From: an uncultured Ruminococcus sp.
Lineage (GTDB): Bacteria; Bacillota; Clostridia; Lachnospirales; Lachnospiraceae
NCBI GenBank assembly: GCA_946494335.1
Contig: CAMMBV010000027.1
Coordinates: 1 to 46,854 of the forward strand
Direction: 5' to 3'
Length of the DNA: 46,854 bases
The notes below the pieces were generated by a model. That model was given only the letters and a program-made list of their open reading frames with translations. It had not been told where the DNA came from and ran no database searches. Position 1 is the first letter of the stretch, and every line of letters starts with the position of its first letter. A program made the position numbers and the translations under genes. Shown piece by piece: positions 34,958-43,068 of this stretch.

Positions 34958-35900
34958 TGTGACGCTTTCCAATGCGCTGATTCTGGCGCCCATGGCGGGA
35001 GTTACCGATCTTCCGTTCCGGCTCCTGTGCAAAGAACAGGGAGCCGGTCTTCTGTGTACGGAGATGATCAGCGCAAAGGCAATCCTGTATAAAAACAAAA
35101 ATACCAAATCGCTGATGAAGATTCTGCCCCAGGAACGGCCGGTATCTCTGCAGCTTTTTGGCTCGGAGCCGGAGGTGATGGGACTGATTGCAGCCCAGAT
35201 CGAAGAGGAGCCATTTGATATTCTGGATATCAATATGGGCTGCCCCGTTCCCAAAGTGGTAAATAACGGGGAAGGTTCCGCCCTTATGAAAGATCCCGGG
35301 CGCGTTCGGGCGATTGTCACAGCCGTAGTCCGGGCCGTAAAAAAACCGGTGACCGTTAAAATAAGAAAGGGATTTGACAAATCCAGTGAAAATGCGGTGG
35401 AGATTGCCAAAATTATCGAGGACTGCGGCGCTGCGGCGGTGGCCGTACACGGAAGAACCAGGGAACAGTATTACGCGGGGGAAGCGGACTGGGAAATCAT
35501 CCGCAAAGTAAAAGAAGCGGTCCGGATTCCGGTGATCGGAAACGGTGATGTGGATTCACCCCAAAAAGCAGCCGCATTGGTGGAGCAGACCGGGTGCGAC
35601 GGCATTATGATCGGGCGGGCGGCCAGAGGAAATCCCTGGATTTTTCACAGAATCAACACCTATCTGGAAAAGGGGGAGCTGGCAAAAGAACCGGACAGGC
35701 GGGAAATCGCGGAAATGATGCTGCGCCATGCCAGGCTGCAGGTGGAGCTGAAAGGCGAGTACACAGGTATCCGAGAGATGCGCAAACACATCGCCTGGTA
35801 TACGGCAGGTTTGCCCCATTCCGCGAAACTGCGGGGTATGGTAAATGAGATTTCCACCCTGGATGATCTGGAGAGAATGATAGAAGCGCAGTTTTTCTGA
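34938..35900 (+). CDS. dusB: tRNA-dihydrouridine synthase
   Basis: The protein has 320 residues. The FMN barrel shows APMAGVTDLPFRLLCKEQGA, the catalytic cysteine in NMGCPVPKVVNNGEGSALM, and VHGRTREQYYAGEADW with GNGDV and IMIGRAARGNPW. It reduces uridine to dihydrouridine in tRNA using FMN and NADPH. GGAGAGG and a second GAGG precede ATG 34938, inside the preceding gene. The name dusB follows the usual Firmicutes assignment; the exact target position cannot be told. Confidence 0.93.
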   Translation: MNLTIGNVTLSNALILAPMAGVTDLPFRLLCKEQGAGLLCTEMISAKAILYKNKNTKSLMKILPQERPVSLQLFGSEPEVMGLIAAQIEEEPFDILDINMGCPVPKVVNNGEGSALMKDPGRVRAIVTAVVRAVKKPVTVKIRKGFDKSSENAVEIAKIIEDCGAAAVAVHGRTREQYYAGEADWEIIRKVKEAVRIPVIGNGDVDSPQKAAALVEQTGCDGIMIGRAARGNPWIFHRINTYLEKGELAKEPDRREIAEMMLRHARLQVELKGEYTGIREMRKHIAWYTAGLPHSAKLRGMVNEISTLDDLERMIEAQFF

Positions 35901-35963
35901 TTTGTAAAATTTATACAGGTATGGGAAGATGGGCAGGGGAATATACTTATAGCGGTAAAAATC

Positions 35964-35992
35964 TTGACATTTGGCAGTGGTTTTTATATAAT
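35964..35992 (+). promoter_or_regulatory. Strong promoter for greA-lysS
   Basis: Consensus TTGACA (35964-35969) and TATAAT (35987-35992) with a 17-nt spacer, about 42 nt before the greA start. Confidence 0.88.
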
Positions 35993-36034
35993 ATTGTGAC
36001 TGTTAAGAAGGAATGAAAGGGTGTGTAGATAAGC

Positions 36035-36517
36035 ATGGAAGAAAAGAAAAACATATTGACATATGCAGGCCTTAAAAAACTGGAAGATGAGCTTCATGAT
36101 CTGAAGGTAGTAAGAAGAAAAGAAGTGGCAGGAAAGATTAAAGAAGCCCGTGAACAGGGCGACCTGTCAGAAAATGCAGAATATGACGCTGCAAAAGATG
36201 AGCAGCGTGATATTGAAGCGCGTATTGAGGAGATTGAGAAGATTCTCAAAAATGCAGAGGTTGTTGTGGAAGATGAAGTGGATTACACAACCATCAGCGT
36301 AGGATGTAAAGTGAAGGTTCATGATATGGAGTACGATGAGGATATGGAATTCCAGATCGTGGGCTCCACGGAAGCCAACAGCCTTCAGGGGAAAATCTCC
36401 AATGAATCTCCCGTTGGAAGAGCGCTGATCGGTTCCAAAATCGGACAGATCGTTGACGTGGAGCTTCCGGGCGGCGTTATGCAGTATGAAGTGTTGAACA
36501 TCGAAAGAAATATTTAG
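36035..36517 (+). CDS. greA: Transcription elongation factor GreA
   Basis: The protein has 160 residues. The N-terminal antiparallel coiled coil (about 8-80) carries the acidic tip in EQGDLSENAEYDAAKDEQ, which enters the RNA polymerase secondary channel and stimulates cleavage of backtracked RNA. The C-terminal FKBP-like domain shows GSTEANSLQGKISNESPVGR and AlIGSKIGQIV-type residues. The ribosome site is weak (GAAAGGG, 13 nt away). It sits 27 bp upstream of lysS under one strong promoter. Confidence 0.96.
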   Translation: MEEKKNILTYAGLKKLEDELHDLKVVRRKEVAGKIKEAREQGDLSENAEYDAAKDEQRDIEARIEEIEKILKNAEVVVEDEVDYTTISVGCKVKVHDMEYDEDMEFQIVGSTEANSLQGKISNESPVGRALIGSKIGQIVDVELPGGVMQYEVLNIERNI

Positions 36518-36544
36518 GATGGAAAGATCGAAGGAGTAGGAAAT

Positions 36545-38038
36545 ATGGCTGAACAACAAAAGCAGACCAAAGAACAGGATATTAACCAGCTGCTGAAGGT
36601 GCGGCGGGAAAAGCTGCAGACTTTGCAGGAGGAAGGGAAAGATCCCTTCTGCATTACAAAGTATGATGCAACGCATCACAGTGAGGATATTAAAGAACAG
36701 TTTGATGAGCTGGAAGGAAAAGAAGTTTCCATAGCAGGCCGTGTTATGCAGAAACGTGTAATGGGGAAAGCCTCATTTTGTAATGTCCAGGATCTTCAGG
36801 GGTCGATTCAGTCATACGTGGCAAGAGACAGTATCGGTGAAGAGTCCTATAAAGATTTTAAGAAAATGGATATCGGGGATATCGTCGGTATTAAAGGTGA
36901 AGTATTTAAGACAAAGACGGGAGAGATCTCCGTACACGCTTCCAGCGTGACCCTGCTTTCCAAGAGTCTGCAGGTGCTTCCGGAAAAATTCCATGGACTG
37001 ACCAATACCGATCTTCGCTATCGCCAGAGATACGTGGATCTGATCATGAATCCGGAGGTAAAGGATACCTTTATCAAACGTTCCAGGATCATCAGCAGCA
37101 TCCGTAAATATCTGAGCCAGGAAGGCTTCATGGAGGTGGAAACTCCCATGCTGGTGGCCAACGCCGGCGGCGCGGCGGCGCGTCCCTTTGAGACGCACTT
37201 TAATGCGCTGAATGAGGATCTGAAACTTCGTATTTCGCTGGAATTATATCTGAAAAGACTGATTGTAGGCGGTATGGAGCGTGTTTATGAGATCGGACGT
37301 GTGTTCCGAAACGAAGGGCTGGATACCCGCCACAATCCGGAATTTACATTGATGGAACTTTATCAGGCCTATACGGATTACAACGGTATGATGGATCTGA
37401 CGGAAAATCTGTACCGTTTCGTGGCTCAGGAGGTGCTGGGCACCACTAAAATCGTATACAACGGCGTTGAGATGGATCTGGGCAAACCCTTTGAGCGGAT
37501 TACCATGGTAGACGCGGTTAAGAAATATGCCGGCGTTGACTGGAATGAAGTAAAAGATCTGGAACAGGCCAGAGCGTTGGCAAAAGAACATAAGGTGGAA
37601 TTTGAAGAGCGCCATAAGAAAGGGGATATCCTTTCTCTGTTTTTCGAGGAATTTGCGGAAGAACATCTGATCCAGCCCACCTTTGTGATGGATCATCCCA
37701 TTGAGATTTCACCGCTCACCAAGAAAAAACCGGACAATCCGGAGTATGTAGAGCGTTTTGAATTCTTTATGAACGGCTGGGAAATGGCAAACGCTTACTC
37801 AGAGCTGAATGATCCCATCGATCAGAGAGCCAGATTTAAAGCGCAGGAAGAACTGCTGGCCCAGGGAGATGAAGAGGCCAACACAACGGATGAGGACTTC
37901 TTAAACGCACTGGAAATCGGTATGCCTCCCACAGGCGGCATCGGCTTTGGAATCGACCGTATGGTAATGCTGCTGACAGACTCTGCAGCGATCCGTGACG
38001 TACTGCTGTTCCCGACGATGAAGAGCATCGAGAAATAA
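36545..38038 (+). CDS. lysS: Lysyl-tRNA synthetase, class II
   Basis: The protein has 497 residues. The N-terminal OB-fold anticodon-binding domain (about 50-150) includes [20 protein letters not shown]. The class II core has motif 2 [20 protein letters not shown] and motif 3 [13 protein letters not shown]. It charges tRNA-Lys with lysine. GAAGGAGT precedes the ATG. The accessory AT-rich region begins right after this gene. Confidence 0.97.
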   Translation: MAEQQKQTKEQDINQLLKVRREKLQTLQEEGKDPFCITKYDATHHSEDIKEQFDELEGKEVSIAGRVMQKRVMGKASFCNVQDLQGSIQSYVARDSIGEESYKDFKKMDIGDIVGIKGEVFKTKTGEISVHASSVTLLSKSLQVLPEKFHGLTNTDLRYRQRYVDLIMNPEVKDTFIKRSRIISSIRKYLSQEGFMEVETPMLVANAGGAAARPFETHFNALNEDLKLRISLELYLKRLIVGGMERVYEIGRVFRNEGLDTRHNPEFTLMELYQAYTDYNGMMDLTENLYRFVAQEVLGTTKIVYNGVEMDLGKPFERITMVDAVKKYAGVDWNEVKDLEQARALAKEHKVEFEERHKKGDILSLFFEEFAEEHLIQPTFVMDHPIEISPLTKKKPDNPEYVERFEFFMNGWEMANAYSELNDPIDQRARFKAQEELLAQGDEEANTTDEDFLNALEIGMPPTGGIGFGIDRMVMLLTDSAAIRDVLLFPTMKSIEK

Positions 38039-38356
38039 ACACAATATATAGAAGGAAATCAAAGAAAAAACGCTATATATTGCGAAAAAGTCGAACAGAG
38101 ATTAAGCCTTTAAGCCAACCTTAAGCCAATCAATGCGGGAATTTGTGCAGAAAAAGATTTAAGTCACGCTGGAAAGGCGATACTCTGAAATTGAAAACAG
38201 TACAGGGCAGACATTTCACGGTATTTGTGGAGTGCCTGTCCTGTTTTTGTATTTTATGGATTTATTTGTTCGCATGGCTTACTATTCCAATACAACTGTT
38301 GATAAATTCACAGTTATGTGATACTATTGTTTTGGATATTTGTATGGAGGTATGCT
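38039..38356 (+). other. Junction region between lysS and the accessory operon
   Basis: I see no gene here. It holds CAATATATA/TATATATTG (38042-38050 and 38074-38082), three TTAAGCC copies (38102, 38110, 38121), a possible lysS terminator in which ACAGGGCAG (38202-38210) pairs with CTGTCCTGT (38236-38244) before a T run, and the promoter of the next operon. Base composition falls sharply across this stretch, which probably contains the left edge of the transferred segment. Confidence 0.5.
38299..38327 (+). promoter_or_regulatory. Promoter of the NurA-HerA-GHKL-radical SAM operon
   Basis: TTGATA (38299-38304) and TACTAT (38322-38327) with a 17-nt spacer. It is about 30 nt upstream of the XRE gene and is the only clear promoter before 46 kb. 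Confidence 0.6.
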
Positions 38357-38578
38357 ATGGCTGTTAGTTATAAGAAATTGTTGCACCTTATGATAGAAAA
38401 GGACATTACAAATGCTAAACTAATGAAAGAGGCGAATATTTCTGCAAATATAATCAAAAAAATCAAGACAGGAAAGTATATTGCGCTTGATAAAGTGGAA
38501 AGTATATGCGAAGCACTTAATGCTACGCCAAACGATATTCTGGAATTTATTCAATCGGAGGATGAAGAAAATGCCTGA
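38357..38578 (+). CDS. XRE family (Cro/C1-type) helix-turn-helix regulator
   Basis: The protein has 73 residues, essentially one helix-turn-helix domain: YKKLLHLMIEKDITNAKLMK, then ISANIIKKIKTGKYIALDKV and ICEALNATPNDILE. Minimal regulators of this type commonly control transferred cassettes. ATG 38357 follows GGAGG by 6 nt; the upstream frame has no site. Its end overlaps the nuclease gene by 8 bp, so both are co-translated. It probably represses the operon from the promoter at 38299; no operator is obvious. Confidence 0.85.
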   Translation: MAVSYKKLLHLMIEKDITNAKLMKEANISANIIKKIKTGKYIALDKVESICEALNATPNDILEFIQSEDEENA

Positions 38579-39740
38579 TAAAATCATGTCTATATTGGCA
38601 GAGACAACGGGTGGCAAAAGTTATAAGGCTCATAAGTATGGTCTTGACCATGCGGATAGACCGTTCATTGATTATGGTGAAGATTCTATTATTTGGAAGA
38701 AAACGGCAGAAACAAATAAGACAAATAGAAAGTATGTGCCTTTAGAAACATTAAGTAAGAAGTTGTCTGCAAGAGAAGAGCAGTTACTTACATACTTTTT
38801 GGATGGTTCTCGCAGAGTTTTTAAAGTTGATGATATAGCATATACAAAATCTGGAGGACGAAGCGTAATATATCCTGTTGTTGCCGGACAGATAGGTGTA
38901 GGGTGTTGCAAAAGAGAAAATAAACGTATGATTCCAGAGAAGTTTAAGAGAGAATTTGTCCTTTCGATTCCAGATATTGCAAATGCAGACGGGAAAGCAG
39001 GTTTCTTTCCTGCAACTGCTCTAAAACTGAATGAATCACCGGAATTAAAGAGACTTGGGATTCAATTCGCAACAATTATTCCGTATCGTACTGCGAAGAA
39101 TGCGGAAAAGAAGTTTGAGGATCTCGGTACGGCATGTATTCAAGATAGGATGTCACAACGAGAAAAGGAACTGGTGGCTGAATTGGTAAGAGAAGGAAAA
39201 TTAAATCAGGATAATTATCTTGTAAAAGACGGATCTTTAGAATATCGTCCTACAAAAGAAGATAAGGCAGATAAAAGAAAGTACCAGATTTTTAAAAATA
39301 ATTATAATTGGGTTCTTGGTGTTTCCAAAAATTTTAATCCAGAAGTTTGTGTGGACATTAATGGAAAATCAAATCCAGGTTTTATTGCGGATTTACCTTT
39401 ATATCATAGGACTCCGGTGGCCTGTTTTAAAAATCCGGATTGGTTTGGAGATACAGAGTTTGCAGTATGGTATATAAGGATTAGAGATAAGAAACGTACA
39501 CGGACACCGTTTGATGGGATTATTAAAGTCGAGAAGATACTAGTTACGCAAGAAGAAATTGAGGATGGAATTGATAGTGCGCTTGTCGATCAGTTGAGCG
39601 CTTATCTTATTAATGAGAGAAATCCTGTATGTTATGGCTCGGATTTACGGTGGGCGAATCATTTATATCCGATCTATCTTACAGAAGCATACGTCAAATC
39701 AAGATACCTTAGTGCAGAAAGTTTTTTGCATTTATTTTAA
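38571..39740 (+). CDS. NurA-like nuclease
   Basis: The protein has 389 residues. It carries the NurA-type acidic motifs in the right order: YFLDGSRRVF (D78), then an acidic helix around E200, LVKDGSLEYRP (D220; compare the family pattern DGxL) and NWVLGVSKNF (K253; compare GVVK). The C-terminus, NHLYPIYLTEAYVKSRYLS, matches the NurA tail. NurA proteins trim DNA ends as partners of HerA. The adjacent HerA-like gene begins 11 bp downstream, which supports the call. ATG 38571 follows GGAGG; the longer frame upstream lies inside the XRE gene. Similarity is clear at motif level but divergent overall, so nuclease activity is inferred. Confidence 0.7.
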   Translation: MPDKIMSILAETTGGKSYKAHKYGLDHADRPFIDYGEDSIIWKKTAETNKTNRKYVPLETLSKKLSAREEQLLTYFLDGSRRVFKVDDIAYTKSGGRSVIYPVVAGQIGVGCCKRENKRMIPEKFKREFVLSIPDIANADGKAGFFPATALKLNESPELKRLGIQFATIIPYRTAKNAEKKFEDLGTACIQDRMSQREKELVAELVREGKLNQDNYLVKDGSLEYRPTKEDKADKRKYQIFKNNYNWVLGVSKNFNPEVCVDINGKSNPGFIADLPLYHRTPVACFKNPDWFGDTEFAVWYIRIRDKKRTRTPFDGIIKVEKILVTQEEIEDGIDSALVDQLSAYLINERNPVCYGSDLRWANHLYPIYLTEAYVKSRYLSAESFLHLF

Positions 39741-39751
39741 GGAGGGGGAAC

Positions 39752-41470
39752 ATGAAAAATCCTATAGGAAGAATCATAGCGACTGAAAAAGTGCCGACAA
39801 CTATGGACAAATTTACATTCTGGACAGATGCGGACTTGAAACTACATGCGTTTGATATTGTAAAAGTTAAGCATATTGATGATTCGTATTCTTTCGGCGT
39901 AATAGAAAACATTTCCCATATTACTGATGCACAAAGTTTTCTGACAAGTTTTATATCAAGCGATTTTGGGGATGTTACTGTGGATGAACCCACACTTAGA
40001 GTTGGTATGAATTATGTGGAAGCCTCAGTTTCATATAACAGCAAAAATCTTTATACGCCGGTGCATAATAATGCACCAGTATATTTAGCGTCTGCGGATG
40101 AAATAATTATGGCACTTGGGTTGGATAAAATTCAAAATCCGCTTGTGTGTGGTTCGCTAAAAATGTACGAAGGTACATCGGAAGAAATTACACTTCCAGT
40201 GAATTTGAATTCTAAGTTTATTCTTGGACCAGAAGGCGCCCATCTCAATATTTCTGGTATTTCTGGTTTGGCATCAAAAACTTCGTATGCAATGTTTTTG
40301 ATGAAGGCTGTTCAAGAACAATATTTAAAAATGCCTGTGGATAGCGAGGAAAGTGTTGCTTTTGTGATTTTTAATGTCAAGGGAAAAGATTTAATGGCTA
40401 TTCATAGTCCTAATGATTTTAAAGATGATAGTGAGGGAGAAAAGGAGAGAGTTTACCAGGAATATAAAGGTTTGGGTTTAAGTACAGAACCGTTTAAGAA
40501 AGTCAAATATTTTATTCCTTATTCCAGTAATTCTTCTGCAAAGCAGAGTACATATTTGCCTAAAGAAGATATAGAAGAATATATTAGAGAAGGACAACTT
40601 CAGAAATTTAAGTATTCGTATGAGGATGATAAAGAAAGTTTGGAAATGTTGTTTGCAGATGTAGATGATCCTCAGCAGACTATGGAGGCAATTATAAGCA
40701 AGATAATTGATACTACCGATCCTGATTTTGGAGGTGGTCAGGTAAATACATGGGAAGGCTTTAGAGAGAAAGTTGACGAATTATCACAAAAGTCACAGAC
40801 GCAGGGAAGGGGAACACAGCGCACTTCTAATGAAATATCTGTATTAAGTTGGCGCAAATTTAAACGTATTGTTAATAAGGCAACAAAAAACGATGATATG
40901 TTTGCGAATCGTGCAGATAGTAGTAGACACGAATGTCGGCTTGCTGATGCAATTAAGCACATTTCCAATAATGATGTTTACGTTATTGATGTTGCAAAAC
41001 TTCCGGAGGATAAGCAGGCATTTGTATTTGGAGATGCTGTACGTACTATTTATAATCTTAAACTTGGGGAATATGATGGCGAGAACGGAATAAATCCGCC
41101 CTCTCGTATTATTGTTTTTATTGATGAGTTGAACAAATATGCTTCTAAAGATACACCGAAGTCCTCACCTATTTTGCGAGAGATACTTGATGTTACAGAA
41201 AGAGGTCGTTCTCTGGGAGTGGTTTTATTTGGGGCAGAGCAATTTCGCTCTAACATTCATCAGAGAGTTACAGGAAATTGTTCTACACATGCTTATGGAA
41301 GAACAAATTCTATAGAAACATCAACAAAAGATTATGGTAGTTTACCAAGCACATACAAAAATATGCTTACACGATTGGAACAGGGAGATTATCTCATTCA
41401 GAATCCAATTTTCCGATCTTTGTTGAAAATACGGTTTCCAAAACCAATCTATAAGCAATTTAAGAAATGA
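39752..41470 (+). CDS. HerA-like DNA translocase ATPase
   Basis: The protein has 572 residues. The N-terminus is a HAS-barrel-like beta domain (about 1-100: GRIIATEKVPTTMDKFTFWT). The FtsK/HerA-type ATPase follows, with an unusual P-loop GISGLASKTS (169-178), Walker B RIIVFIDELNKYA (D458, E459), and the C-terminal LFGAEQFRSNIHQRVTGNCS and YGRTNS region typical of HerA. HerA forms hexamers that pump DNA into the NurA nuclease. AAGGAGGGGG precedes ATG 39752. The gene abuts the NurA-like gene upstream and the GHKL gene downstream, with 11 bp or less on each side. The serine in place of the second P-loop glycine seems to be a feature of this branch. Confidence 0.83.
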   Translation: MKNPIGRIIATEKVPTTMDKFTFWTDADLKLHAFDIVKVKHIDDSYSFGVIENISHITDAQSFLTSFISSDFGDVTVDEPTLRVGMNYVEASVSYNSKNLYTPVHNNAPVYLASADEIIMALGLDKIQNPLVCGSLKMYEGTSEEITLPVNLNSKFILGPEGAHLNISGISGLASKTSYAMFLMKAVQEQYLKMPVDSEESVAFVIFNVKGKDLMAIHSPNDFKDDSEGEKERVYQEYKGLGLSTEPFKKVKYFIPYSSNSSAKQSTYLPKEDIEEYIREGQLQKFKYSYEDDKESLEMLFADVDDPQQTMEAIISKIIDTTDPDFGGGQVNTWEGFREKVDELSQKSQTQGRGTQRTSNEISVLSWRKFKRIVNKATKNDDMFANRADSSRHECRLADAIKHISNNDVYVIDVAKLPEDKQAFVFGDAVRTIYNLKLGEYDGENGINPPSRIIVFIDELNKYASKDTPKSSPILREILDVTERGRSLGVVLFGAEQFRSNIHQRVTGNCSTHAYGRTNSIETSTKDYGSLPSTYKNMLTRLEQGDYLIQNPIFRSLLKIRFPKPIYKQFKK

Positions 41471-41481
41471 GGGCCAAGACA

Positions 41482-43068
41482 ATGAGAGAATATATTTTTG
41501 GCGCAAATATACTGGAAAATTTAACCACAGGAATGTATCAAGATTCCAAAGTTATATATCGTGAGTACATTCAGAATGCTTGTGATCAGATTGACAAGGC
41601 TTATGGTATAGGACTTTTACATCCGGGCAATCCGAACAGTCTGAGTGATTTGGGAAGTGGTCGCATCGATATATGGCTTGATGCAGATAAACGTACCATC
41701 AGCATAGAGGACAATGCTACAGGTATTTGTGAGGCGGACTTTGAAAAGACTCTTGCTGATATCGCAAATTCGGATAAGAAGCTTGGCGAGGATAAAGGAT
41801 TTCGTGGTATAGGGCGTCTTTGTGGCCTTGCATATTGTAAAGAACTTGTTTTCACGTCCACGGCAGAAGGCGAAAATACTATTTCCATTATGCGATGTGA
41901 TGCAATCAAGATGCGTGAATTAATAACTGCAAGTGAAAATGGGAAAAAATATACTGCTAGTGAAGTGCTTAGTAGTATCTATGAATTTGATTCAAAGAAT
42001 ACGGGAGATAAGGAATCACATTGGTTTAAAGTGGAAATGATAGGAATAAATGATGAAAATACGGATTTACTGGATTTTGCTCAAATAAAAGAGTATCTTT
42101 CTTTTGTTGCGCCGGTTCCTTATCAAAACACCTTTATTTTTCGTACCGAGGTATATAAACATGCAAAAGAAATTGGATGTAATATTGATGAATACAATAT
42201 TTTTTTAAATGGAGAACCGATATTTAAGAAATATAAAACCACATTTAAAACCAGCAAAGGTGAAGATGAGGTTTTTAATCTTGCATTTAAAGAAATATAT
42301 GATTCACATAACAATTTATTGGCGTGGCTATGGATAGGGGTATCTCATTTTAAAGCTGTAATATCTAAAGAATGTAAAATGAGAGGGCTGCGTTTGCGTA
42401 AAGAAAACATCCAGATTGGTAGTGAAGATGCCCTTCAGAAACTATTTAAGGAAGACCGAGGTCATCACTATTTTGTTGGCGAGGTTTTTGCTGTTTCAAA
42501 GGACTTAATACCTAATTCGCAACGAGATTATTTCAATGAAAATGTTACTCGCATGGAATTTGAAAGAGAAATGCGTCAATATTTTAATGGAGAACTTTCT
42601 AAGATATATTATGAAGGTTCTGCAATTAATAGTGCGTTTAGTAAAATTGACAGCTATAAAAAGAAAGAGGCTGAATTACAAGAGAAAAAAGAGCGAGGAG
42701 ATTTTGTAGACGAAAATCATTTTCAGAGCGCACTTGCGGAAGTTGAAAAAGCAAAAGCAACAGCAAAAAGGGCAGCCAATGAAATTGAAAAAAAGAAAAC
42801 AAAGACAGAAAATGAACCGAATTCCGTAGTTGGGCAAGTTATTACGCGTATTGAAAAAGAGCGGGTACAACGAGAAACAGTGAAGATAGAAAAGCCGATT
42901 AAAGAGTCTAAACAGTCTGCTTTGACAAGTCGGCGTGTAGATAAATTGTCTGCATATAATAAAAGCGAACGAAAGCTGATTTCTAAAATATTTGGAATTA
43001 TTGTGGCAGCCACTGACGAGAAGACTGCTGAAAAAATAATCCGGAAAATAGAGGATGAGCTACAATGA
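41482..43068 (+). CDS. GHKL ATPase (Hsp90/MORC/MutL-like)
   Basis: The protein has 528 residues. The ATP-binding Bergerat fold is at the N-terminus: N-box VIYREYIQNACDQID (E and N), G1 ISIEDNATGI (with the DxxTG pattern), and G2 KGFRGIGRLCGLAYC. There is no phospho-histidine box, so it is not a sensor kinase. A charged helical and coiled-coil region (about 395-470) precedes a short C-terminal domain. In this fold ATP closes a dimer, as in MORC, MutL and Hsp90. ATG 41482 has GAGGG 8 nt upstream; ATG 41467 overlaps the HerA stop as ATGA and is the alternative. It overlaps the radical SAM gene by ATGA. Role inferred: clamp or sensor for the HerA-NurA pair. Confidence 0.82.
   Translation: MREYIFGANILENLTTGMYQDSKVIYREYIQNACDQIDKAYGIGLLHPGNPNSLSDLGSGRIDIWLDADKRTISIEDNATGICEADFEKTLADIANSDKKLGEDKGFRGIGRLCGLAYCKELVFTSTAEGENTISIMRCDAIKMRELITASENGKKYTASEVLSSIYEFDSKNTGDKESHWFKVEMIGINDENTDLLDFAQIKEYLSFVAPVPYQNTFIFRTEVYKHAKEIGCNIDEYNIFLNGEPIFKKYKTTFKTSKGEDEVFNLAFKEIYDSHNNLLAWLWIGVSHFKAVISKECKMRGLRLRKENIQIGSEDALQKLFKEDRGHHYFVGEVFAVSKDLIPNSQRDYFNENVTRMEFEREMRQYFNGELSKIYYEGSAINSAFSKIDSYKKKEAELQEKKERGDFVDENHFQSALAEVEKAKATAKRAANEIEKKKTKTENEPNSVVGQVITRIEKERVQRETVKIEKPIKESKQSALTSRRVDKLSAYNKSERKLISKIFGIIVAATDEKTAEKIIRKIEDELQ

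Noticed and set aside
38143-38367. Small frame between lysS and the XRE gene
   Set aside because: It crosses a terminator-like hairpin and the operon promoter and has no ribosome site or recognisable domain.
41482-43068. GHKL protein as a sensor histidine kinase
   Set aside because: There is no phospho-histidine box, sensor domain or response regulator; the N-box and G1 style resemble Hsp90/MORC.
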